The translations under genes and the position numbers were made by a program. DNA of 64,000 bases from Malurus cyaneus samueli. Taxonomy: Eukaryota > Chordata > Aves > Passeriformes > Maluridae. The first letter of the stretch is position 1, and each line of letters begins with the position of its first letter. Shown piece after piece: positions 1 to 10,870 of the stretch. Location: positions 9,653,477 to 9,717,476 of the forward strand of contig CM019238.1 of the NCBI GenBank assembly GCA_009741485.1. The letters are read 5' to 3'. Under the pieces are notes generated by a model. It did not search any database, was not told the origin of the DNA, and saw only the letters and a program-made list of their open reading frames with translations.

Positions 1-3000
1 TTGGTAAGAGACATTTGTATTGGTTCTATGGTTTTATGCTGATCATCATCATGCTTGTTGTCATAAATAATAGGGTACTCCAAGGGAGATGTGATTCTGG
101 GTAGCAGGACCAAGCAACTGGAAAAAATTCTCCCTAGAATAGGTTTTCAGATTTAAACAGAGATATTGGTTAGACTGTATGTATTTGCAAACCTATTTCT
201 TTAGGCAAAGATTAGAAAGGCAAGGAGAATCACAAAGTCAGTTTTAACTGTGAATATGCACTTAAAAAGCACATGAAATTGTATCTTTGTCTATGGCTCA
301 TGCATTTCTCCTGTGCCCTCAAACAAGCTCAACAAGAATGAAATCTGGGTGAATTATTTTAGAACTTAAAAGAAGATTTTAACAGTTGGCAGTTTTCAGT
401 GAAGCTGTTCTCATCTGCTCTTGCACATGTGAGCAGGAGGGAGATGGACTGAAAGAGCTCTGTCTTTAACTTTGTATCTTGAGCTCTGAGCAAAAATATA
501 TTCTAAACAGATAGCACAAATGTGACACTAAAGGCTTCTCCCCTGAACTCTCCTCATTTCAAATGCAAAAAAAAACTTTGAGAGCTTCAGTTGAAAGCAT
601 CACTATGATAAAGCATGAGGAAAAAAATGCAAATGGATTGAAATCTCCCAAGTTAACTAAACAATTGTCTGAGACAGAGACCAGTCAAGGTGCTTTTCAC
701 TCCTTTGGAAAAAAAGAAAAGGGATGCATCTTTTGAATAAAACTGGGTAAGTCTGGCCACTTCACTTTTTTTCAGACTCAGAAACTGAAAGCAACATCAG
801 ATGACAGCTGTGGAGCTGTGCCCAAGCCAGCATCTGTCCTCGGGGTCTGGGTAGTGTGCCCAAGACAGCCACCCTCGGGTCCAGCACAGCACCCAGGGTT
901 CACAGGGGATAAACCAAATGTGCATTCTGCAAAAGCTTCACCTCACTGAATGCCCTGCAAGGAGCTTGGCAGTTGTTCTACCCTCTCCCACAGAAAGGAG
1001 AGGGTAAACCATCACCACAAAACCCGGAGGAAAGAACCAAAATAGCTGCTTGTGCGGGTAACTCATCCATCAGCCTTTATTTTTATTTGCCAGATGGGTG
1101 AGGAGGCTGGGGACAGAGGTGAGTATATTGAGAGGCCCTCCCTTAGTGCAGTGTTTGAATTGATGGGACAGGCTCAGGATGACAGATGGGTGCCCGTAGC
1201 TATTTGATACATTCACTGAATGAATAATAAATAAAAATGCAATGCAGTGGCATTTAAAGGGCCTCAGACTCTACCACCCCCTAGACAAGCAGGCTGCCCC
1301 ACTTCAGATGTTGCTCGACAGAAAGCTTTACAATTCTCAAGGCTTTGCTTTACTGGTGGGAATGGCCAGAAATTGATGAAGCAGAATTTTAGTTTCTGCC
1401 AGAGAGAAAAATAAATTTTTCCACAGATTTATCCTCACCAGAGCTCTCATAGGCATTATAAGCCTGCCAGGAACTGGTACTGCTCTGCCTGTAACTAACC
1501 CAGAGCAACGTAAATGTCTCAGACCTGTGCAATAACAAAAGGCAGCAAAGTCACAGCAGCTTCACCAAAAGCCAATTCCTGCAGCCAGGGGAAGAATTTG
1601 AATTAGATTTTTAATACATACATGTATTCTTCCACATGGCGTAGGAGGATGAAGCGACAACCATAAATACAAGCATTAAATGGGCTCCTTTCTATTACTA
1701 GAGGGACAAACTTGTATCAGCAAGTTGAATCTATTTAATATACATCATACTGACTGTAATAGAGCCTGGTAAATCCTAGCCAAATATAAGCTCATTGTTC
1801 TCCTCCACTTTCCATTCCCTTAATATCAGAGCAAATATCCTCCCAAAGAAGCTGCAGCTGCTACTCCTGAGGTGGCTCATAAAAACTCATGGCAGCCTCC
1901 AACTGTAAACACAAATATGGCACTTAGTTTTGCTACTGATTTACTCCACTCCCCTACCCAAGATATTTGCTGTGATGACAAATGCTACTGATAGCAAAGT
2001 CACGGCAGCCAACAAAACACAGATGTGACTTGACAATTTAATTTTAAAAAAACCAAAACAACAAAGCAACAAATCATATTGATACTTGATTTCTTTTTAA
2101 GATATTTAAATGAAATGTTATTAATGAGGTCTTATTTAATCTACATTACTTTGATCACTAAATTGCCGCTAGCTAAAGCTTGAGGTACTAACTGTGATAC
2201 ACCACAATGTTTGTGTTGTTTCAGTTAAATGCAGTTTCAGTTAAATTCTATTTTTTTTAGAATTGAGTGGTACCTTGTAAAACAAGCTAATGAAGAGGCA
2301 GAAGGTGATCATCTGCCCTTACAGGAGTTGGACCCTGCCTGGTCCCTACCTGCTCTTCATTGTGTGACAGAGGACAGGACACAGCAGCTTCTCCTTTGAC
2401 TTGTGTCACTCTCCCTTCCCTGTGCTTTGTTCATCAGGAGAAAGCTGCCCTGAAGCCTGGCTCACGGCTCTGTCTGGGGAGGGCCAGCACTGGGCACTGC
2501 CACAGGACACAGCAAGAGCCACCTGTGACAGCTCTCCACACAGCTATCTGTACCTCAGGGACGTGGCCACATCCATGAATGAATGACAGGATCTCTATCA
2601 CAGGAAACTGGTAGCCTGAGAGGTGATTTACAGAAGCCAAATCTGATTTCATTCTCAGAAAAGTCAGTTAAGCAACTGTTTTTGCTTTCCAAGGGAAGAG
2701 TGGGTCCTGCAGCCTTGTCACAGAGAATAGAGGGTGTATTTGCAATATGGGGAAACATGGCATGTTTCCTTTGCCAGAGCTGATCCCAACAGGCCTTTCC
2801 ACCAATAAACATCATGCTGAATGTAGTATCTCTTCAAGAGCTTTAAGAGCCCCTTATTTTCTGCCAGAAATAACTCCCTTGCTTACCTGAAAAGTAAAGG
2901 TTATTGAGGCTACAGAGCATTGTACCTCTGACAGGCTTCCTCCTAAACACAGAGTAAACACAAGTCCACCCACAGTCCCTGGACAGGCAGCTGGACCAGA

Positions 3001-5787
3001 AACACATCTGTGTTTAGGTGTCACTGCACAGAACCACAGACCTCATCCTTGAGGTGCCAGCACCACTTTTCACACCAAAATCTTTGGGACATGAAGTCCT
3101 TAGCGTGCAGTTCACAGTACTCGTGTCCCCAGGTAACTTCCATCCTGGGGGCCAAGAGTTTTATGAGGTGTAAGGTAAGGTACTACAAATCTTATTTGAA
3201 AGAACCGTCCTCTTAAAGGCTTCAAATAATTCCACAACTCAGTTTTTCTACAGGGAAAGAGGGATTTGCCCTTGGATTTCTCTCTTTAGGAGACATCACA
3301 TACAAATCACTTGGCTTTTTTGCATAAGTGTATCTGCAAATTAATTTCTCCATTCTTGAGAAAGTCCCAAAAGGTCAGACTAGCACTAGGAACTGGGAAG
3401 GCAGGTGGACAGAAAGGACCTAAGGAAAACCTGCAGCACAGTAGAACCCTCTCTGTTCTTCCTTAGTCTTCTAGAAACTATAATCCTAAAAGCTTGGCTC
3501 AGCTCAAACCCTTCCATCCATCCCCTTTATACAAACAAATAAAACTGCCTGTCTTGGCAGTATTGAGCAAAATTTTTCCTAGATATTGCACCTTGAATGA
3601 GATGAAACAATACAACTGTTTGGATAACAAAGAGTGCCCTGGCAGTGACTTAATGCCTTATTGGGCCCTCTGCCATGAGTTCCTGTGGGCACAAATGGGA
3701 TCAAGGGCTTCTGCCATAGGTTCCAGCACAAAAACCCCAAAAAAACACCATTGAAAATGAAAAAGGAAATCAACATCTCTATAGAAATTCTTAGGAAATT
3801 TCCAGCACCGAAGAACACCTCCAGGTGCCCCTCTTTGTCTTCTCTCCTGGGAAAAATTCCTTATGCATCACTTTTAGGTCTGACCAATTCTTTATTTAAC
3901 AGGAATAAATTCAATAACTCTTAAAGTAAAAAATTGGGGTCATTGTTTTTCCTTTAATCCAGGGTAACAGATCAGATGAAAAAGAGAATGTGCAGAAATC
4001 CCAAAGACTCAGACATGCACTCTCCTCCCAGTCCTGGTGAAGGGCAGCCAGGCCAGAAGCCTCTGCAGAGCAGGGGATGGGAAGCAGTGGGATGAAGCCA
4101 ACAGCCATCCCAGCCCTGCACAGCTCCTGTGTGACAGCCCTGATCTGTCTAATCCAGGGACTGAGATCCCTGTGCTGGGCATGCTCATAGCTGGGTTCTG
4201 CCAACCCCTCCTAATTCCCAATCACAGGTGATGTAAACACTCATATTTGCATACACACATACCTAAAACTGATAAATTCAATAATTCTTTCAGTGGTTTC
4301 TGTGGTTTGCTTCCCTTAATACAAAATCTGTCTCTAAGGAACTAAAGCCCCTTTAACCAAACATGCAGCAGCATCTTAGGAAGCATTACAAAAAATTACA
4401 CTGACAGATTTTTTTTAAAGATCACTATAAAACACCAAAAACTCTCCTTTGGTAGAGTGCTTGCTTTTTGTTTCGCTGCTAAATTAATAATCATCTCCTA
4501 CCTTGCTTCAGGGGTACAACGTCCCAAAACCCCCACTGGTTTTCATTACTGGGAGGATGTGAAGGAGATCATGGACAGCCCAGCTGGGGTCTCCCCCATC
4601 CCAGCCCTGTTTCTCTGTTTTGACTGCAGCAAACCCCTGCTGGGAGCATGGATTGGTGACCAAAAACCTCAGTGGAGAGCCTTTAAATCAAGTCACTTTG
4701 CACCATGGTCTGAGACACATCCCAAAGCTGGTTCACCTTCAGGGCACAGCACAAAGCTCATCCATCTGCTCAGCTGCTGAAGGAAGGTGAGGGGATGGCA
4801 GTGTCTGTTACAGCACAGTGTCAGTTTGGCTGTGCTTAAGTTACTCTTGAAAGCACTGAATTAAATGCAATACTTTTTATATCTAACAAACAGTTGTTTC
4901 CAAAATATTTTTAAAGCCACCTTGAATCCTTTAATAGAAACTTTGAGTCTAAAAATTTGAGCCTATAGACAACAAATTCAATGTTATGTGTAGCATGAAA
5001 TAAATAATAAAGTTCTTGTTCCTGTTTATTTCAGTGATGTACTTACTTGTGTGGATCTAAATCCCCAAAAAGTTTCACTAATCCAGTCCTTTCACTCAGG
5101 TAATAAATTGAAGCAGAGTTTTTACATTAAGTCACAGAAGTTTTCTGAAGTAAAACAGTTCTAATTTAAATAGGGAATAAAACTTGCTATAATTTATACT
5201 TTTAAGTACTCTACAATGTATTTTTTAAAATACAGAATAGAGCCATCTGGAATTTCAGGTGGCTCCAGTATTTCAATGAATTGTACTGAACGGCTACTGC
5301 TGTGTTTTCCACAGAAAAGTAATGTTTGTGATATTTAATCTCCAGATATTTAGCTTTTATCCCTTTGGAATGCAATCATCATTACTTACTTTATTATCCA
5401 TGCCAGGAAGTTTTATTACTTTATAACTACAATTCTCAGTACTGTTGCTAAAAGTCACCAGACACACTTCACCATTTTTCTTTTCCTGCAAAGCAGGCAG
5501 GATTAACAATGTTTTCACACTGTGACCCATTGCCCAAACAGTCCACTGGCCACAGGAAAAACGAGAATCAGAACTCTAAAATCTTCAGGGAAGGATTGCA
5601 GTCTTCCAACAGCAAACCAAATTTAGCATTGCTGGGTTTAACTCTTGGCCAAAGTCAAAGCTTTGCAGGTCACAGTGACCAAAGCATTGTATTTCATTAC
5701 ACCTTCCTTAAAACAGCAGCAACATCTTTTGATGTTGCAGATTTCCTATAAGATCTGTAGTTCGCTAGCTTGCTCTGATTACAATTG
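1..5787. other. Unique non-coding DNA, no gene recognised
   Basis: This stretch is AT-rich with frequent stops in all frames. The few open frames (about 60-107 codons at 2.4-2.8, 3.5-4.2 and 4.46-4.78 kb) have no recognisable domain and overlap one another on both strands, as expected by chance in slightly GC-richer patches. Two splice-like segments were noted: 1094-1118 (+), with a pyrimidine-rich acceptor and a GTGAGT donor but only 25 bases long, and 2887-2990 (-), which is described separately. No repeat family was recognised here. Confidence 0.6.
2887..2990 (-). other. Candidate exon, minus strand (weak)
   Basis: On the minus strand a 104-base segment ends at a consensus donor, TTTTCAG|GTAAGC (the donor GT is the complement of 2885-2886). 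It is preceded by a moderately pyrimidine-rich acceptor ending in GGTCCAG just above 2990. Two of the three frames are open across it, so the frame does not identify a peptide, and no family is recognised. It could be an exon of a long non-coding RNA, a decoy pair of splice sites, or chance. No partner exon was found nearby. Confidence 0.15.
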
Positions 5788-6036
5788 TCAGGATTCAGAG
5801 GAGATTTAGGTTGGATATTATGAAAAGATTCTTCCCCCAGAGGTTTTTTGGGCACTGGAACAGCCTCCCCAGGGCAGTGGGCACAGCACCAGCCTGACAG
5901 AGCTCAGGGAGTGTTTGAACAACGCTCTCAGGCACAAGGTGGGATTCTTGGGGCCCTTCTTATGTGAAGGGCCAAGAGCTGGACTTCAATCTTTCTTGTG
6001 CATCCCTTCCAATTCAGAATATTCCATGATTCGATG
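5788..6036 (+). mobile_element. CR1 LINE, 3' end fragment, sense orientation
   Basis: This is the terminal part of a chicken-repeat-1 (CR1) non-LTR retrotransposon, 5'-truncated as most avian copies are. It can be read in order: the GAGATTTAGGTTGGATATTA block, the block resembling 'gcactggaacagcctcccc', then GGGCAGTGGGCACAGC, the GTTTGAACAACGCTCTCAGG block, a GGATTCTTGGGGCCC block, the GAGCTGGACTTCAATC block, CATCCCTTCCAATTCAG, and a tail TATTCCATGATTCGATG in place of the usual repeats of ATTCTATG. This arrangement is the known 3' untranslated end of bird CR1 subfamilies. Only 3' UTR and the extreme end of ORF2 are present, so the copy is dead. Substitutions and the degraded tail point to moderate age. 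The subfamily cannot be fixed by eye. Confidence 0.92.
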
Positions 6037-8505
6037 TAAAAGTCCCACCACACCAAAATACAGCATTGAATTTATTGAAACTCATATTTGAATAGAAAAG
6101 GTGAAAAGTCATTCTGGGACAAAAATGTTGTCATAATACAAGAATTCCTAATAGTTGTAATTTTGGTTGTGGTTTTTATTTTTTGTTGTTGTTTTTTTAC
6201 TGCTGTTTGTTTTTAAAAGCATAGTAATATAATGTAAGAAATCAAGCATTTATAATTTTCACATCAGAACTGGTTACTCTGACATAGCTCCATAGGATGC
6301 ACGATTGAGTGGACAAACAGACAAAAATTTCCAACTTCATCTGTGCCCAAGAGTGAGTTAAGTGAATATCAGTTACAGTCAGAGGTACCAACACTGAGAT
6401 TCTGCTTCAGCTAAAGCTGCTCTCAAGGAAATGTAGTCGGTGGTTTGTTTTGAAGCCATTCCATAGTAGAGTTGCAAAGAGAACACTTTCAGATCAAAAC
6501 CAACCCAAAATTAAAAATTGAAAATCTTGTCAGAAAATCTGCAGCATTTTGCACAATTTAAGCTTTTGAAGGAGGAAAAATGCTTACTATTGCAGAAATG
6601 ATATTTTTAGTAGAAGTGGCTTTTTTTTGGGCTGAGTTTCCTCAATGAAGTGTCTCAGCCATCGCTGCCTTCCTGACATCCAGCAGATGATGCCTCTATA
6701 GCTGCAATAAGTATTAAAACTGTGACTCCCAGGGACTAGCAAAGGTACTGCATCTTCTTGCTCTCATTACAATATCAAAATAAAGAATAAGAAAAGGTGA
6801 TTTGAAATTCATAGCCACTTTAAAGGTCACGGAATGTATGATACTATTACAAGATTAGCTAATTATATTCTTTATGGAAAGCATTTGTTCTGGGAACTGA
6901 GATTAGACGTAACTACAATTGGATGTGTCTGTGACAAATCTAGAAATTAAACAAAGCTCCCCTAAAGTCAAAGCCAAGGGATTTTTTTGTACCATAAAAC
7001 CACTCTGTACATGCTGTCCTGGCAGGAAAACCTCCTTTCCATTATTTATTATCCTGTGAATTGCTACTGGTAATGCTAATAGCTCCCAGTATTGTGCTCC
7101 CAGCTGACCAACTGGTGGATGCTGAGACTGCAGCTCGGTCGCTGTCCAGTCACTGCCAGCAGCCCAGAAAGTCAAGCAGCTCCTGAGACTCTGCCCCACA
7201 GTGATCTCAGCTCAGCCCTGAGGGGAGAACAGCATCCAGCCCTCCCTCTCAGCTCTCATTCTGCAAGAGGAGCACAGCCAGAACAGGTTTCCCTCCCCTC
7301 CAATGCAGCGAGGCTTTTTCCAAACTTTAGCTCTCATGGTAAAATTTAAGTTTGAAAATGATCACAGCAAAAGCTGGTCACTGTAAAATATTCCTATGTA
7401 ACTTGGGAGTAAACAGTATTTTCAATGAGTCAATCAGTGTGTGTTACCTTTACCATGTCCTGCTCCCTTTGAGCCACTCTGGTGCTCCAGTACCCAGGGG
7501 AGAAACTTTTTATTGGCTGGGAGACAGAAGGATGCTGACCTGTTGGTAAAAGATGGTTCTGGGACTAAGAAGTGCTTATCTGGACTTGAATTCGGAGCCA
7601 GGCACAAAGAATCCAAGATGCTAACATTTCTGTTTCTCCCCAAACTCCATTTCAACACAAGTAATGGTATATTACAAAATCTGGCTTTTGGGGCCTGCTT
7701 GTGATAGACTTTCTTTACATTTATAGGACCTTGTCACCTGCCTCCTCCTCCCCTACCACGCACATGTTTTCTTTATTGTTTCCATTCTGAGCCAGAGCAG
7801 CTGAAGCCTGAGTATGTTGCTTAGCAATGCAGGACTGGGATAAGCTGTGCTTAAAGTCTTCCTCCTCTGCTATATGTCCTGTAGTGGCCGTTACTAGAGG
7901 AAAAATTGACTTTTTCATTATCTTCTTATTGTTTCCAGGGGAGTTCCTCCCCTGCTCCTACTTCATCTGCTTTCGATTCCCCCTCCTCCCAATGTTCTCA
8001 CATTAAATTTTTCTTAGATGCAGCAACTGCTCTCACCCCTCTCATATATCTAATACATTTCTCAGCTGTAGCCTCTTTGGTGGGAATTTTCCACCTCCTT
8101 CTTGGATAACTGAATTCATTACAGACTTAAGCAAACAAATCTGGAACATTACAGGACAATACCTGCAGGAAAAATAACCTCTGAGTAAGTAAAATACTTC
8201 ATTTATCTCTTTTAGCCAACGTTCCGTTGACTTTGTGGTGGAGATACTGCTGAAAAAAGAAAAATAAAAGGTCTCTGAAACCCATTTTTGCAGCTCAGAA
8301 CCCAAAAAGCTTTCTTTCTGAGCAAAATCCCTGGCTGTTAATTTCAAAGACATACCAAAATGAAAGCTGTATTGTACTCTTTCTCCATTTTGGTGCCTGA
8401 TATTCAAACAAAGTTCACAACAAAATTAACAGTAAACACAGAAGTCCCTTAGACTAATCTTTCCCATGCATCATTAGCTTCCTGAGAGACTCTGAGGAAG
8501 AGGGG

Positions 8506-8531
8506 TGTCAATCTTTCAGGAAAGATTGACA
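8506..8531. repeat. Perfect 11-base inverted repeat with 4-base loop
   Basis: The arm TGTCAATCTTT at 8506-8516 is followed by the loop CAGG and the exact reverse complement AAAGATTGACA at 8521-8531. Further G-T pairings could lengthen the stem if it were transcribed. There is no T-run or gene next to it that would make it a terminator, and this is not bacterial sequence. It may be a chance palindrome or the relic of a template-switch event. Confidence 0.7.
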
Positions 8532-10849
8532 TTTCTTGAGGAGAACTATGCCATATCATATTCCTATTGAGATCTTGTCTTACTTCATCTGAGAACCTGT
8601 ATGACTGGTCTTGAGGTTTGGTACCAAGTGTAGGCACAGAAACAAAGCCACACCTCAGCTGCAGCTAAATTATATCATGCATTCATGCACTCCATCAGCC
8701 CAAAACAGACCTAAGAGCTTTGTTTATGCATTCAGGCTGCAAGCCTTCCTTAACTTTCTGTTGTGGTGCTTATTAGATTTGCAGCGCCAATAATCACGTT
8801 AGCACAAATGGTTAAGGGACAGTCTCCTCAAGAAAGATAACTGCTCAGGAGGGAATTATCCCTGTCTAATTACGGTTCATGCTGCTGCTGGACATTCCAC
8901 TTGCTGTCTGATTTTAGAGCACTGATTCTGCTCCAGACATCAGATGGGCTGTTTGGAATTCAAGGACCCCTTTGAAGGGTGACAGCCCATGGTCCGTGAA
9001 ACGTGTGCTGCACACCAGCCCTGGGGACAGCAGGCTGTGAAAACACCAGATTCTCTCTGGGGAAGCTGGGAACCCTAAATGTCACCCAAGGGTGCTTAAA
9101 GAGCCATCCTGTCCCCTCCCTGTTGGAACAGGGCTCATCCCTGCAGTACTTTGGACTGCCCTGGCTCCTCATCCTGCACAGATCTGCAGCCTGCTGGAAG
9201 CACGGAGCTCCTTGCAAACAGGACAGTGCTGCACAGACACCAAGAGTGCAGCAGGGCTGGGCCAGGTGCCTCTGCCATCCCTGTGGGGACACTGGCACGG
9301 TGTCCCCTGCACAGGCAGGGTGCCCATCGGGGACAAGGCCAGAGGGTGAGCACATGGGCCAGCCCTGGGGTCACTCCCAGAGGGACCAGGAAAGAAATGC
9401 AGGAAAGAAATGCAGCTCTCAGAGGCTTCAGCCTCCCAGTGCATCTGAAGAGCACAGTGTGCTAGAGAGGGATCCTTCTGTGCAGCCTCCTGCACCAGCT
9501 TTAATTGCAATTGCTTTAAATTTCTAAATAGCCTGGAGACTTCAGGTCCCACTCATTAACATTTTGGCAAAATCTCCCAGTCCTGGGCTACTTCCAAAAC
9601 ACTCCCATCTCTGGAAGAATCAGGTTTTTTGCCTGTCTCTAACCAAAAAAATAATTATGTGTATCTTTTTTTTTTCATATTGCAGGCATGACACATCTGA
9701 ACATTGTGTTGGTTGCAATATATTTTCATAAATTCATCAATCATTCAAAGATTTTTGTTCAAGGAGTTTTCAGGAAATTAGAATGAGCATTAAAGTTCAC
9801 ACTATTCAAGAGATATAATTTCAATATTAAAGTCTCATAAATCCTTGAATGAAAAATGCTGCCCAGATTAAAATCAAAACCCAGGAAAAAAAATGTATTC
9901 ACTTATTTATTTTAGAAGACAATGTGGAGAGCTGCCTCCTTCTGAAACCACTGCTTATCTGAGAACAAACCTGTCTGGGCTTCAGGATCCTGCATCACAC
10001 AAAGCTACCTCACCTTGAAGTACTTGGGTTCAGCACACCTGAGCCATCTACCTAATGAAACAGAACCAATAATTCATGATCTCCTGGCTGCTCACTCTGT
10101 AATCCCACCAGTTACACTGAGGGGCACTCTTATGAGGTGAGAGTCAGATCCACATCTTTTTTTTTCACTTATTTTAAAACCTCTCCTATTATTCTTATTT
10201 CTTCAGATGCCTTTTTCCCCCTCTCCCTGCAGCTCTTCTAATCATTGCTGTTGCAAATTCTACTTGTCAAGTCTTCATTTGTAATTTTCCTCCACCCATT
10301 AAAGAGCTTCTATATCTCCAACTCAACATTAAAATTGCATGGTCAGTGTTTTTGAGCAGAAAAGATTGGTCAACAGGGGAGATGCCTTCACTATCCATAA
10401 TGAATGCTCTGGCAACGATGGCATTTATGCATCTGCTTAATCAAAGAAGACAACCTTCAACATGGAAGATGGGGAAGGATAAGATGTAACAGAAAGGTAT
10501 TTTAATTAAGCTACAAAAAGCTTGCTGTCACAAAAAGTTTGATCACTCTGAGAGGCCTGCCAGACGTGGTTGAGGGACAGCACTGCTGCCTCTGTAATTC
10601 CAGCTGCAAGCACTGGGAATATCAGGAGCAGGTAACAGCTGCCCCAAGGCAAGTAATGCTGCATTTTCCCTCATTTTCAAAAAAATTTTTTGTAGCTATA
10701 CTGGAGCATCACCATAATACAATTGTAGGGGTAAATGCAAGGTCAGAAAACTCAGGCTCTTACTACCAGGAATTTACCCTAGATATCAGTCTCTGCTTTT
10801 TCTCAAGATTTTGTTGGCTTTTATTTGTTTGCTTGTCTGTTTTCTTCAG

Positions 10850-10870
10850 GACAACAGAGGCCGTTTGAAG
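10850..10870 (+). other. Candidate 21-base microexon
   Basis: A long thymine/pyrimidine tract (about 10818-10847) ends in TTCTTCAG. It is followed by 21 bases, GACAACAGAGGCCGTTTGAAG, and a donor GTGAAC. The length is a multiple of three, and frame 1 reads DNRGRLK with no stop. TGC triplets sit inside the tract (about 10830-10832) and further upstream (about 10794-10796), which is the motif type known to recruit SRRM4 to neural microexons. The donor is only fair (GAAG|GTGAAC). No flanking exons are visible and no protein family is recognised, so this may be chance. Confidence 0.2.

Noticed and set aside
1094..1118. A 25-base exon with good acceptor and GTGAGT donor
   Set aside because: Too short for normal exon definition, not a multiple of three, and no flanking exon; similar chance pairs occur several times in the window.
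6168..6212. Thymine/guanine-rich run as a microsatellite
   Set aside because: No regular unit is repeated often enough; it is only a low-complexity stretch.
9003..9527. A 174-codon open frame on the + strand with several equally long frames on both strands
   Set aside because: It lies in a GC-rich patch where stops are rare in all frames; it lacks a good ATG, has no domain or splice sites, and competing frames are equally open.
10014..10051. A 38-base minus-strand segment between an acceptor and a GTGAGG donor
   Set aside because: Short, with no partner exon or supporting frame; treated as decoy splice sites.
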